NCBI RefSeq assembly: GCF_001310225.1
Contig: NZ_CP012898.1
Coordinates: 3,342,001 to 3,406,000, forward strand
Direction: 5' to 3'
From: Pseudalgibacter alginicilyticus
GTDB taxonomy: Bacteria > Bacteroidota > Bacteroidia > Flavobacteriales > Flavobacteriaceae
DNA: 64,000 nt
The position numbers and the translations under genes were made by a program. Positions 1-8,148 of this stretch are shown here, piece after piece. The notes under the pieces are model-generated. The model was not told the origin of the DNA. It was given only the letters and a program-made list of their open reading frames with translations, and did not search any database. Every line of letters begins with the position of its first letter. The stretch's first letter is position 1.

Positions 1-830
1 ATTATTTTTCAAAAGAAAAAGTAGATATTGCTATTGTAGAAGTAGGGCTGGGAGGACGTTTGGATTCTACCAATATCATTACGCCTGAAGTTTCCGTTAT
101 AACCAATATAGGGTTTGATCATATACAGTTTTTAGGGAATACACTTGAAGCTATTGCTTTTGAAAAAGGAGGGATTATCAAGTCTAATATTCCCGTTGTA
201 ATTGGAGAAACTCAAGACGAAACAAAATCTGTCTTTGAAACTTTGGCAGATAAGCATTATTCTGAAATTATATTTGCAGATACAAAAATTAAAAAAGAAT
301 ATAAGTCTGATTTAATAGGAAGTTATCAATTAAAAAACACCAAAACGGTTGTTCAAACGATAAAAATCCTTCGTAATAAAGGTTTTGAAATTTCAGAAGA
401 CAATTTAGTTAATGGATTATTACAGGTTGTTAAAAATACCAATTTAAAGGGGCGTTGGCAGACTTTGCATGAAAACCCTAAAGTAATTTGCGATACAGGA
501 CATAATAGAGAGGGGTTAAGCTATGTTATGAATCAGCTCTTAAATGAGGTATTTGACAACTTGCACATTGTTTTTGGAGTGGTAAATGATAAAGATTTAA
601 GTAGGATTGTTGATTTATTACCTAAAAATGCGAGTTATTATTTTTGTAAACCAAATATTTCTCGTGGATTGGATGCTGAATTATTAAAAGACTATTTTAA
701 TAGTTTAGGGCTTAAGGGGGATAGCTATAATTCTGTAAATGAAGCCTATAAAACAGCGTTGTTAAGTGCTAATACAAATGATTTTATTTTTGTTGGAGGT
801 AGTACGTTTGTTGTCGCAGAAATAATTTAA
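1..830 (+). CDS. folC: Folylpolyglutamate synthase / dihydrofolate synthase, 3' part
   Basis: Adds glutamate to folates and joins dihydropteroate to glutamate in the cytoplasm (Mur ligase superfamily). The reading frame is open from base 3 (YFSKEKVDIAIVEVGLGGRLDSTN), so the N-terminus with the ATP-binding loop lies outside the window; the TTG at 60 is an internal Leu codon. Visible motifs are GLGGRLDSTN, NIGFDH, the FEKGGIIK segment around the conserved lysine, and DTGHN, the C-terminal-domain counterpart of DGAHN. GVVNDKD near the end is also typical. The gene is followed by the tRNA-Val promoter. The family call is firm; only the missing 5' end limits it. Confidence 0.93.
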   Translation, partial: YFSKEKVDIAIVEVGLGGRLDSTNIITPEVSVITNIGFDHIQFLGNTLEAIAFEKGGIIKSNIPVVIGETQDETKSVFETLADKHYSEIIFADTKIKKEYKSDLIGSYQLKNTKTVVQTIKILRNKGFEISEDNLVNGLLQVVKNTNLKGRWQTLHENPKVICDTGHNREGLSYVMNQLLNEVFDNLHIVFGVVNDKDLSRIVDLLPKNASYYFCKPNISRGLDAELLKDYFNSLGLKGDSYNSVNEAYKTALLSANTNDFIFVGGSTFVVAEII

Positions 831-848
831 AATTTTATTGAAAAAGTT

Positions 849-878
849 TTTGCAAATTAAAAATCTAGGTTATATTTG
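849..878 (+). promoter_or_regulatory. Bacteroidota-type promoter of tRNA-Val
   Basis: TTTG at 849-852 is followed after 18 bases by TATATTTG at 871-878, which fits the Bacteroidota primary-sigma consensus TTTG-N19-TAnnTTTG. The tRNA begins 14 bases after the -7 box. Assigned by motif and position only. Confidence 0.7.
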
Positions 879-892
879 CACACCTAATTAAA

Positions 893-967
893 GGGCGCGT
901 AGCTCAGTTGGTTCAGAGCACTTGGTTTACACCCAAGGGGTCAGGGGTTCGAATCCCTTCGCGCCCA
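893..967 (+). tRNA. tRNA-Val (anticodon TAC)
   Basis: A full cloverleaf can be drawn by eye. The acceptor stem GGGCGCG pairs with CGCGCCC (960-966), followed by discriminator A967. The D arm contains AGCTCAGTTGGTTCAGAGC. The anticodon stem CTTGG/CCAAG encloses TTTACAC, giving anticodon TAC (valine). The T arm has the TTCGAAT loop. CCA is not encoded, since the next bases are CAT. It has its own promoter and an intrinsic terminator six bases downstream, so it is probably a single-gene transcript. Confidence 0.96.
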
Positions 968-972
968 CATAT

Positions 973-1006
973 AAATCCTAAAGTTTATTAACTTTAGGAT
1001 TTTTTT
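973..1006 (+). terminator. Intrinsic terminator after tRNA-Val
   Basis: A perfect 13-bp stem (973-985 with 990-1002) with a TATT loop runs into T residues at the end of the stem. It ends the tRNA-Val transcript. Confidence 0.85.
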
Positions 1007-1035
1007 ATGCCTTAATTTTCGTTTATGATTTGGTA

Positions 1036-1093
1036 GGGATCAAGGATCAATCCTAATTGTTGTGTTTATGCAAAAAATGGGATCAACCTTGAT
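1036..1093. repeat. Imperfect inverted repeat with GATCAA direct repeats
   Basis: ATCAAGG at 1039-1045 pairs with CCTTGAT at 1087-1093 across about 40 bases, and GGGATCAA occurs twice in direct orientation (1036-1043 and 1079-1086). It lies between the tRNA terminator and the convergent end of the peptidase E gene. It could help terminate the leftward gene, although there is no clean T-tract. Origin unknown. Confidence 0.4.
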
Positions 1094-1136
1094 TTATAGT
1101 CGACTTAAAAACAGGTTTCTCGTTATGTAATATTTT

Positions 1137-1844
1137 TTATTTTAATGTGTTGAGCTCTGTTTCAGTTTCAATTTCATAAGGTTCTTTGTTATACTCAAAA
1201 ATTCGAGCATTTAATGTACCCTTTAGTTTTATGGAACCATCATCTACTTTTAACCAGCTCCCTTCTCGCAAACCAATTACGGGTTGTGTGTTGAATTTAT
1301 GAAACTCGTTAATACGGGTTTCACGACTTTCCCCCATGTGTTTTAAGGTTGTGTCCACGTCTATGTAATGCGGATTGATGTTAAAAGGAACTACACCTAA
1401 AGCGTTTAAACTTTTTGGAAATACAATTGGCATGTCATTGGTTGTTTTTATGCTCAGCCCGCAAATATTGCTTCCTGCACTGGTTCCAAGATATGGGATG
1501 CCTTTTTTAATTGTTTGTTTTAAGCTTGTAATTAGGTTTTTTTTGTATAATTCATTTAATAGAACAAAAGTATTGCCTCCTCCTACAAAAATGGCTTTAG
1601 CTTCTTTTATAGCTGTTTCAGGGTTTTGAAAAGTATGAAGACCTTTTACTTTCCTGCCAATTTTAGACAACCCTTTTGTAGCTATTTCTGTATAGGTGTC
1701 ATGTGATATACCATTAGGCCTAGCATAGGGAATAAACAAAATATCATCTATATCATTATAAAACAATTTTAGTTCATCAAATAGATATTCTAAATAAGCT
1801 GTTCCATGAATAGTTGAAGTGCTAGCAATAATGATGTTTTTCAT
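1137..1844 (-). CDS. pepE: Peptidase E (alpha-aspartyl dipeptidase, family S51)
   Basis: A cytoplasmic serine peptidase that releases N-terminal aspartate from Asp-X dipeptides. The 235 residues match the usual family size. The nucleophile elbow GTSAGSN is at residues 120-126, with Ser122 as the expected nucleophile. His159 in NPHYIDVD is the likely catalytic histidine, and GGGNTF at 88-93 is the family glycine loop. There is no signal peptide. It is a single gene, transcribed leftward and divergent from the secreted protein at 2003. Cyanophycinase is a relative, but the length and motifs favour PepE. Confidence 0.9.
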   Translation of the reverse strand: MKNIIIASTSTIHGTAYLEYLFDELKLFYNDIDDILFIPYARPNGISHDTYTEIATKGLSKIGRKVKGLHTFQNPETAIKEAKAIFVGGGNTFVLLNELYKKNLITSLKQTIKKGIPYLGTSAGSNICGLSIKTTNDMPIVFPKSLNALGVVPFNINPHYIDVDTTLKHMGESRETRINEFHKFNTQPVIGLREGSWLKVDDGSIKLKGTLNARIFEYNKEPYEIETETELNTLK

Positions 1845-2002
1845 AAAAAAAAAGGTTTTTTGTAAAAATAGTTAATTGGACTTTTCTGAAAAAAGACATA
1901 TAGCTTTTAATTATTAAATAAGATGAATTAACAAAAGTTTAGATGTTGTTTTTATTTTTTTTAAGATTTGATAGGCGTTCTTTACGGTGTTAAAAACGTT
2001 GA

Positions 2003-2782
2003 ATGATTTCTTTAAAATATGTTACATTTTTCTGTTTTCTGTTTTTGTTTCAGAAAATGATTTCTCAATCATTTGAAATAATAGGAAAAATACAAAGTAC
2101 TATTGGTGTCGAAAATATTCATGTAATTAATCAGGCCTCACAACAATTTACAATTTCAGATAAAAATGGTGTTTTTAAAATAAGTGCAAAACTGCTTGAT
2201 ACTTTAACATTCTCTTCTGTTCAGCATAAATTAAAAACGGTTGTAGTTGATAGAAATATACAATCATTTAAAACTATTTTGGTAACACTACAGGAAAATG
2301 TTATAGAATTAGATGAGATTCTAGTTGGTAAGGTACTTACCGGTGATTTGAATTTGGATGTTGGTAATGTAAAAAAAAATACATCAGTAAATTTTTATGA
2401 TGTTGGTATCCCTGGTTATAAAGGAAAGATAGCAACACCTAGTGAACGGCGTTTAAATGAGGCAACATCAGGTGGAGGTTTTGGTGGAGTATCTTTAAAT
2501 TCTATCATAAATGGTCTTTCAGGACGGACTAAAATGCTTAAAAATAGAGTAAACATTGATAAAAGAGAAGCGTTGTTGCAAAGTGTTAAAGCTCGCTTGT
2601 CTAAAGATTTTTTTGCATCTAATCCGTTGGAAAATGACTTAAAAAATGATTTTTTTTATTTCTGTGCAGATGATGAAAATTTTATTAAATTTTGTAAAAA
2701 TCAAACTGATTTTAAGATTTTAATTTTTTTAAGGATGAAATACAGGCAGTATATTAATAATAGGAGTCAAAAAAAAGATTAA
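2003..2782 (+). CDS. Secreted protein with carboxypeptidase-regulatory-like domain
   Basis: Function unknown. A signal peptide covers residues 1-21, ending ...KMISQ. Residues about 23-105 form a beta-sandwich of the CarboxypepD_reg-like type (EIIGKIQS..., TISDKNGVFKIS, ...VTLQENVIELDEILVG), the domain also found at the N-terminus of SusC and TonB-dependent receptors, here without a receptor. The remaining 150 residues are polar and lysine-rich with a GGGFGG stretch and no recognised domain. It sits 65 bases upstream of a second small secreted protein and may be co-transcribed with it. Periplasmic or cell-surface location is inferred. Confidence 0.75.
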   Translation: MISLKYVTFFCFLFLFQKMISQSFEIIGKIQSTIGVENIHVINQASQQFTISDKNGVFKISAKLLDTLTFSSVQHKLKTVVVDRNIQSFKTILVTLQENVIELDEILVGKVLTGDLNLDVGNVKKNTSVNFYDVGIPGYKGKIATPSERRLNEATSGGGFGGVSLNSIINGLSGRTKMLKNRVNIDKREALLQSVKARLSKDFFASNPLENDLKNDFFYFCADDENFIKFCKNQTDFKILIFLRMKYRQYINNRSQKKD

Positions 2783-2816
2783 CAAATCCAAATACTTGTA
2801 GCTTAAACAAAATAAG

Positions 2817-2825
2817 TATTTTAGC
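2817..2825 (+). promoter_or_regulatory. Possible variant -7 box (TATTTTAGC) before the DUF6702 gene
   Basis: TATTTTAGC lies 22 bases before the ATG at 2848. It matches TAnnTTTGC except for A at the seventh position, and similar boxes stand before the M1 peptidase and gltA. No TTTG is seen at -33. Weak on its own. Confidence 0.3.
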
Positions 2826-2847
2826 AAAATATTTACATATAAGTAAA

Positions 2848-3348
2848 ATGAAGTATTTAAGGTTCTTTATAGTAGTCTTTTTTCCTCTTTTAGCTTTTAC
2901 TACTGTTCATAAATACTATATTAGTGTTACTGAAATTAATTTTATCCAAGAAAGAAAGTCAGTTCAAATCACTTCTAGGATTTTTATTGATGATTTTGAA
3001 AGCCTTTTAAGAGAGCGTTATGATAAAAGTATTACATTGGCTGTAAATAGTGAATCAAAAACTACCGAACAGTATATTGAAAAATATTTAAAACAAAAGA
3101 TGAATTTCAAAATAAACGGAAAAGAAGTAAATTTTGATTTTATAGGTAAAGAATATGATAGAGATGTTATGATTTGTTATCTGGAAATAACGGGCGTTAA
3201 ATCGATTTCTACTTTTGAAGTTTCAAATGCTGTTTTATTCGATTTGTTTGAAGATCAAAAAAATATTATAAAAACTAAAATAAACTCTCAACAAAAAAGT
3301 CATATTCTTATTCTTCAAAAAGATAAGATTTTATTGAGTTATAATTAA
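2848..3348 (+). CDS. DUF6702 family protein, probably periplasmic
   Basis: A 166-residue protein of the DUF6702 type common in Flavobacteriia. It has an N-terminal hydrophobic segment (MKYLRFFIVVFFPLLAFTTV) and the typical opening HKYYISVTEINF followed by QITSRIFIDDFESLLRERY. No catalytic motif is visible. In this group such genes often lie directly upstream of an M1 metallopeptidase gene, as here with a 91-base gap, which suggests a shared envelope task. The role is unknown. Confidence 0.8.
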   Translation: MKYLRFFIVVFFPLLAFTTVHKYYISVTEINFIQERKSVQITSRIFIDDFESLLRERYDKSITLAVNSESKTTEQYIEKYLKQKMNFKINGKEVNFDFIGKEYDRDVMICYLEITGVKSISTFEVSNAVLFDLFEDQKNIIKTKINSQQKSHILILQKDKILLSYN

Positions 3349-3376
3349 AAATAAAAATAATACTGCTTTTATTTTT

Positions 3377-3385
3377 TAATTTAGC
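3377..3385 (+). promoter_or_regulatory. Possible variant -7 box (TAATTTAGC) before the M1 peptidase gene
   Basis: TAATTTAGC matches TAnnTTTGC at all fixed positions except the seventh, where A replaces T. It lies 54 bases before the ATG at 3440. The same nine bases occur before gltA (51149-51157). No -33 TTTG is visible. Confidence 0.3.
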
Positions 3386-3439
3386 GCAACTTAAGTTTTT
3401 GTGAATTATAATCATAATAATATAAAATTAAAATAACAG

Positions 3440-5737
3440 ATGAAATTACCATTTTACTTTTTGCTAATGTTGTTTGTTTCAGTTAGTACCTATGCGCAAG
3501 AATCTACTGAAAGCAAATCAGGACATGAAAACACCAATAAATTTAGGCAATTATATAATGAGTTTTCAACTCCAAATAGTTATAGATCAGCTTCTGGAGC
3601 ACCAGGCCCTGCTTACTATCAGCAACAGGCTGATTATAAAATGGACATTGTTTTAGATGATGAAAACATGACGCTTTCAGGTTTTGAAACCATAACTTAT
3701 ACTAATAATTCACCAGATGAGTTAAAATATCTTTGGGTGCAATTGGATCAAAACATGCGAGCTAAAGATTCGAAATCTCCTTTGATCGCAACCGAGAGTA
3801 TGGCGCCAGTAAATTTGCCAAGTAAATTTGTTTCAGAATATATGTCAGAACCTTTTGATGGAGGGTTTAATATTGAAGAGGTTAATGATGCAAAAGGTAA
3901 ACCTATAATGTATACTATCAACCAAACCATGATGCGCGTAGAGTTGCCTGAAAATTTAAAACAAGGCGATACGTTTTCTTTTTCAATAAAATGGTGGTAT
4001 AATATTAATAATCATGTAGAAAAAAGAGGTCGTTCAGGCTATGAGTATTTCCCTGAAGATGGAAACAGAGCTTATGTTATCGCTCAATTTTATCCTAGAA
4101 TGGCTGTATATAATGATGTAGAAGGCTGGCAAAACTCCCAATTTTGGGGAAGAGATGAATTTGCTTTGCCATTTGGAAACTTTGAAGTGAATATTACCGT
4201 ACCAGCAGATCATGTTTTAGATGCAACAGGTGAATTAGTAAATAGAAAAGAAGTGTTTTCTAAAACGATGATGGAGCGCTATGAAATAGCAAAAAAGTCG
4301 TATGATAAACCTGTTTTAATCGTAACACAAGCTGAAGCTGAAGCTGCTGAAAAAGGATTTGCTACAGATATAAAAACATGGAAGTTCCATGCAGAAAACG
4401 TTCGTGATTTTGGTTTTGCAACTTCTCGAAAATTTATATGGGATATGATGGCTGTTAAAATTGGAGATAAAGATGTTATGGCGGTTTCCATGTATCCTAA
4501 AGAAGGGAATCCCTTGTGGGAAGATTGGTCTACAAAAGTTGTGGCAAGTACCTTAAAAACCTATTCAAGAATGACTTTTGATTATCCGTACCACAAAGCC
4601 ATTTCGGTACATGCCAAAAATCAAGGTATGGAATATCCAATGATTTGTTGGAACCATGGACGGCCCAATAAAGATGGTACTTATAGTGACCGCGTTAAAT
4701 ATGGTATGATGGGTGTTATTATTCACGAAGTAGGGCATAATTTTTTCCCTATGATTGTGAATAGCGATGAGCGCCAATGGACATGGATGGACGAAGGTTT
4801 AAATACCTTTTTGCAATACGTTGCAGAACAGGATTTTGGGGAATGGTATCCAGCAGCGCTTTCCGAAGGACATACCTCCTTTCCTTCAAGGCGAGGGCCA
4901 GCTGCTTTAATCGTTCCTTATATGGGAGGAGATCAAGATTTTATAGCACCCATTATGAGTAAGGGATCAAACACATATCAATTTGGAAACAACGCTTATG
5001 GTAAGCCTGCAACTGCTTTAAATATTTTGCGCGAAACAGTCATGGGGCGTGAATTATTTGATTATGCTTTTAAAGAATATTCAAACAGATGGATGTTTAA
5101 GCATCCAACACCTGAGGACTTTTTTAGAACCATGGAAGATGCCTCTGCGGTAGATTTAGATTGGTATTGGCGAGGTTGGTTTTATACCACAGATTGGGTT
5201 GATATAGGTATAAAAGAAGTTAAGAAATATTATGTGTCCTCAAAACCGAATCAATATATAAAAGACTATGTTAAAGAGAAGGATTTAAAAATGAAAGATT
5301 TGGTGCCTTTGGTTTATATGGTTGAAGAGGGTAGTGAAGAGTTTAAGGAAAATATGAAAAAAGGAACTGTCATTGAAAACTCTAAACCGCTTAAGGAGTA
5401 TTTAATGGATAATTTTTCTGCAGAAGAGCGTGTAAAAATAAAAACGCCTAACTATTTTTATACGGTTACCTTTGATAAGCCAGGTGGTTTAGTAATGCCT
5501 ATTATTGCAGAGTATACCTATGCAGACGGTACATCTCAAACAATAACATATCCAGCTGAAATTTGGAGGCTTAATGATTTAGAAGTTAGTAAAGTTATAG
5601 CGTCAGATAAAGAAATTGTATCCATAACCGTTGATCCTAATTTAGAAACAGCCGATGTGGATACCTCTAACAATTCATGGCCTAAAAAAGATGAGCAAAG
5701 TGCTTTTGATAAATTTAAAGAAAAAGCTAAAAAGTAA
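3440..5737 (+). CDS. M1 family metallopeptidase, exported
   Basis: A zinc aminopeptidase of the gluzincin clan, exported by a signal peptide at residues 1-19 (...SVSTYAQ). The zinc site is complete: HEVGH at 429-433 and Glu452 in WMDEGLNTF, the canonical HExxH-X18-E spacing. The N-terminal beta domain includes the MDIVLDDENMTLSGFETITY region. The C-terminal part past residue about 620 is less conserved and has no T9SS sorting tail, so a periplasmic location is likely. The gene ends in a very strong terminator. The exact substrate is unknown. Confidence 0.92.
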   Translation: MKLPFYFLLMLFVSVSTYAQESTESKSGHENTNKFRQLYNEFSTPNSYRSASGAPGPAYYQQQADYKMDIVLDDENMTLSGFETITYTNNSPDELKYLWVQLDQNMRAKDSKSPLIATESMAPVNLPSKFVSEYMSEPFDGGFNIEEVNDAKGKPIMYTINQTMMRVELPENLKQGDTFSFSIKWWYNINNHVEKRGRSGYEYFPEDGNRAYVIAQFYPRMAVYNDVEGWQNSQFWGRDEFALPFGNFEVNITVPADHVLDATGELVNRKEVFSKTMMERYEIAKKSYDKPVLIVTQAEAEAAEKGFATDIKTWKFHAENVRDFGFATSRKFIWDMMAVKIGDKDVMAVSMYPKEGNPLWEDWSTKVVASTLKTYSRMTFDYPYHKAISVHAKNQGMEYPMICWNHGRPNKDGTYSDRVKYGMMGVIIHEVGHNFFPMIVNSDERQWTWMDEGLNTFLQYVAEQDFGEWYPAALSEGHTSFPSRRGPAALIVPYMGGDQDFIAPIMSKGSNTYQFGNNAYGKPATALNILRETVMGRELFDYAFKEYSNRWMFKHPTPEDFFRTMEDASAVDLDWYWRGWFYTTDWVDIGIKEVKKYYVSSKPNQYIKDYVKEKDLKMKDLVPLVYMVEEGSEEFKENMKKGTVIENSKPLKEYLMDNFSAEERVKIKTPNYFYTVTFDKPGGLVMPIIAEYTYADGTSQTITYPAEIWRLNDLEVSKVIASDKEIVSITVDPNLETADVDTSNNSWPKKDEQSAFDKFKEKAKK

Positions 5738-5764
5738 AATTTAAAACTAATTACCAAGATATGT

Positions 5765-5813
5765 AAGAGGCTATTTAGAAAGTTACAACTTTCTAAATAG
5801 CCTCTTTTTTTTT
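5765..5813 (+). terminator. Strong intrinsic terminator after the M1 peptidase gene
   Basis: A perfect 18-bp stem (5767-5784 with 5787-5804), extended by flanking A/T pairs, is followed by a run of T residues. It is one of the clearest terminators in the window. Confidence 0.92.
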
Positions 5814-5828
5814 ATTGATTTTAATTTT

Positions 5829-5892
5829 TTTTCGACAAAGTGTTATTTTTTGACGACAAAAAGCGTTGTGTCGAAAATTTTTACTATGTTTG
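5829..5892 (+). promoter_or_regulatory. Promoter with overlapping inverted repeat before the DUF6588 gene
   Basis: TATGTTTG at 5885-5892 fits TAnnTTTG; the nearest -33 match is TTG at 5866-5868, 16 bases upstream, which is short. TTTTCGACA (5829-5837) and TGTCGAAAA (5869-5877) form a perfect 9-base inverted repeat that overlaps the -33 region, and a further CGACA lies between them. This is an operator-like layout. The promoter position also supports a start at 5913 rather than 5850. Confidence 0.5.
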
Positions 5893-5912
5893 TTATTCCC
5901 AAATTTAATTCG

Positions 5913-6929
5913 ATGAAAAAAATAACCTTATTATTATTGTTTTGTTTTGTAGCTACAGGTATGAAAGCACAAAGTGATATTGATGCTTTGTTAGCAGCAG
6001 GAGTTGATGATGCTAAGCGATTTTCTAATGATTATTTAGCACCAGGAACTAACGGTCTTATGCATAGTATGAATGCAGGATGGTTTAATACGGCAGACGC
6101 TAAACCCTTAGGTGGTTTTGAGCTATCTATTATTGCTAATGCCTCATCTGTTAAAGATGAAAATAAAATATTTACTTTAAACGTAGCTGATTATGAAAAT
6201 ATTCAGTTTGTCTCTGGTTCTAATACTCAAGCAGTATCAACAATTTTAGGAGAGAATGACCCTTCAATTTACATAGAGGTAGAGTATAATGACCCAATTT
6301 TTGGAAATCAAACAGAAACCATAGAATTACCAAGTGGTATAGGTTCTGGAACCGCAGATTTGTTACCAACAGCTTTTATTCAAGGAGCATTAGGGCTCAG
6401 TCATGGCATTGAACTAAAGGCACGTTTTGTTCCCAAAATTGATACCGATGATGTGTCTTTAAGTTTGTATGGAGCAGGACTTCAGTTTGAAATGACCAAA
6501 TGGTTGCCAGCAGATAAATTGTTACCAGTGGCTATTTCAGGATTGGTTGCTTACACCCATTTAAATGGTTCGTATGATTTGACGGAATCATCAGGTATTC
6601 AAGGTGAAAATCAGCATGTTGAAAATAATACGGATACTTGGTTATTTCAATTGATTGCTTCAACCAAATTACCTGTTATTAATTTTTATGGAGGATTAGG
6701 ATATATCAAAGGGAAATCAGAATCTGATTTGTTAGGTACGTATAGAGTAACAAACGGGATATTAACCTCAGATTCTATTGTTGACCCTTTTTCAGTTTCA
6801 AGTGAAGTTTCAAGTGTGAGAGGTACTGTTGGAACAAAATTAAAGTTAGGGTTTTTTAGACTGAATGCCGAATACCATATGGCTGAATTTAATGCCTTTT
6901 CATTAGGATTAAACTTTGGATTTAGATAA
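5913..6929 (+). CDS. DUF6588 family protein, probable outer-membrane barrel
   Basis: A 338-residue exported protein. The ATG at 5913 is preferred over one at 5850 because a signal peptide (MKKITLLLLFCFVATGMKAQ) begins there and the promoter box lies between the two. The mature part starts SDIDALLAAGVDDAKRFSNDYLAPGTNGLMHSMNAGWFNTA, typical of DUF6588. The rest is rich in alternating beta-strand patterns (FELSIIANAS, GIELKARFVPKI, FFRLNAEYHMAEFNAFSLGLNFGFR) and ends in an aromatic residue plus Arg, as expected of a beta-barrel. Monocistronic between two terminators. Function unknown. Confidence 0.75.
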   Translation: MKKITLLLLFCFVATGMKAQSDIDALLAAGVDDAKRFSNDYLAPGTNGLMHSMNAGWFNTADAKPLGGFELSIIANASSVKDENKIFTLNVADYENIQFVSGSNTQAVSTILGENDPSIYIEVEYNDPIFGNQTETIELPSGIGSGTADLLPTAFIQGALGLSHGIELKARFVPKIDTDDVSLSLYGAGLQFEMTKWLPADKLLPVAISGLVAYTHLNGSYDLTESSGIQGENQHVENNTDTWLFQLIASTKLPVINFYGGLGYIKGKSESDLLGTYRVTNGILTSDSIVDPFSVSSEVSSVRGTVGTKLKLGFFRLNAEYHMAEFNAFSLGLNFGFR

Positions 6930-6976
6930 CGAAGAATAATATTGAGTTTTATTAGTTTATATTTAGTTAGTTGTTT

Positions 6977-7010
6977 AAAAAAGTGCAAGATTTATTCTGG
7001 CACTTTTTTT
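6977..7010 (+). terminator. Intrinsic terminator after the DUF6588 gene
   Basis: AAAAAAGTGC (6977-6986) pairs with GCACTTTTTT (7000-7009), with a T-tract in the 3' arm. It lies 48 bases after the stop codon. Confidence 0.8.
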
Positions 7011-7148
7011 ATTTACAGTGTTTTAATTTGTAGTTTTGCATGACGAAAATCATAAAATTTTATCATACTTTTTACGATATTTGTATAATAAAAGATTAAT
7101 TTTTTTCATTCAGATAATTTTAGATCATTAACATATAAAAATAAATAC

Positions 7149-8075
7149 ATGAAAATTACAGTTGTAGGTGCAGGAGCAGTAGGTGCAAGTTGCGCAGAGT
7201 ATATTGCTATTAAAGATTTTGCAAGCGAAGTTGTTTTGTTAGACATTAAAGAAGGCTATGCGGAAGGTAAAGCTATGGATTTAATGCAAACCGCTTCATT
7301 AAACGGGTTTGATACAAAAATTACAGGTATTACAAATGATTACAGCAAAACTGCAAATAGTGATATTTGTGTGATTACTTCGGGGATTCCTCGTAAACCA
7401 GGAATGACTCGTGAAGAATTGATAGGGATTAATGCAGGTATTGTAAAAGCAGTATCTTCAAGTCTTATAGAGCATTCACCAAACACCATTATTATTGTTG
7501 TAAGTAATCCAATGGATACGATGGCGTATTTGGTTCACAAATCAACTAACTTACCAAAAAACAGAATTATTGGTATGGGTGGAGCTTTGGATTCAGCTCG
7601 TTTCAAATATAGATTGGCTGAAGCCTTAGAAGGTCCTATTAGTGATGTAGATGGAATGGTAATTGGCGGTCATAGTGATACTGGTATGATTCCATTAACA
7701 CGTTTGGCTACAAGAGCAGGCGTGCCAGTTTCTGAATTTTTATCGGCTGAGAGATTAACTCAGGTATTAGAAGACACTAAAGTTGGTGGTGCAACACTTA
7801 CTAAATTATTAGGAACGTCTGCTTGGTATGCTCCAGGTGCAGCTGTAAGTGGCTTGGTACAAGCTATTGCTTGTGATCAAAAGAAAGTATTCCCTTGTTC
7901 AGTATTACTGGAAGGAGAATATGGTTTAAATGATATTTCTATAGGAGTACCTGTTATTATTGGGAAAAATGGTATCGAAAGTATTGTTGAAATCAATCTA
8001 AATGATGCTGAAAAAGCAAGCATGAAAGAAAGTGCAGAAGGTGTTGGTAAAGTAAATGCTTTATTGGAATTATAG
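7149..8075 (+). CDS. mdh: Malate dehydrogenase (LDH-like type)
   Basis: Oxidises malate to oxaloacetate with NAD in the TCA cycle. The 308 residues begin with the Rossmann motif GAGAVG (7-12). IPRKPGMTREEL holds the substrate-binding arginines, VSNPMDT is typical, and GGHSDTGMIP contains the catalytic histidine. The layout is that of the lactate-dehydrogenase-like bacterial MDH. It has its own terminator at 8106, so it is probably transcribed alone. Very likely. Confidence 0.95.
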   Translation: MKITVVGAGAVGASCAEYIAIKDFASEVVLLDIKEGYAEGKAMDLMQTASLNGFDTKITGITNDYSKTANSDICVITSGIPRKPGMTREELIGINAGIVKAVSSSLIEHSPNTIIIVVSNPMDTMAYLVHKSTNLPKNRIIGMGGALDSARFKYRLAEALEGPISDVDGMVIGGHSDTGMIPLTRLATRAGVPVSEFLSAERLTQVLEDTKVGGATLTKLLGTSAWYAPGAAVSGLVQAIACDQKKVFPCSVLLEGEYGLNDISIGVPVIIGKNGIESIVEINLNDAEKASMKESAEGVGKVNALLEL

Positions 8076-8105
8076 TATTAAAATTCTTAAAATATATATT
8101 TATGT

Positions 8106-8138
8106 AAAGACTGTAGAAATACAGTCTTTATTTTTTTA
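8106..8138 (+). terminator. Intrinsic terminator after mdh
   Basis: A perfect 10-bp stem AAAGACTGTA/TACAGTCTTT with a GAAA tetraloop is followed by an A and seven T residues. It ends 11 bases before the next start codon. Confidence 0.9.
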
Positions 8139-8144
8139 TATTTG
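8137..8144 (+). promoter_or_regulatory. -7 box next to the start codon at 8149
   Basis: TATATTTG matches TAnnTTTG exactly and ends four bases before the ATG. It shares its first two bases with the mdh terminator T-tract. No TTTG is seen at -33. If it is used, the mRNA would be leaderless or nearly so. Confidence 0.4.
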
Positions 8145-8148
8145 GCGC

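Noticed and set aside
893-1093. Integrated element at tRNA-Val
   Set aside because: No integrase gene and no duplicate of the tRNA 3' end nearby; pepE and its neighbours look like ordinary core genes.
5850-5912. Upstream start for the DUF6588 gene
   Set aside because: The added 21 residues precede a normal signal peptide and overlap the likely promoter.
8056-8148. Longer N-terminus for the gene at 8149, starting at 8056
   Set aside because: It would overlap the mdh end and read through the mdh terminator hairpin; the hydrophobic anchor begins just after the ATG at 8149.
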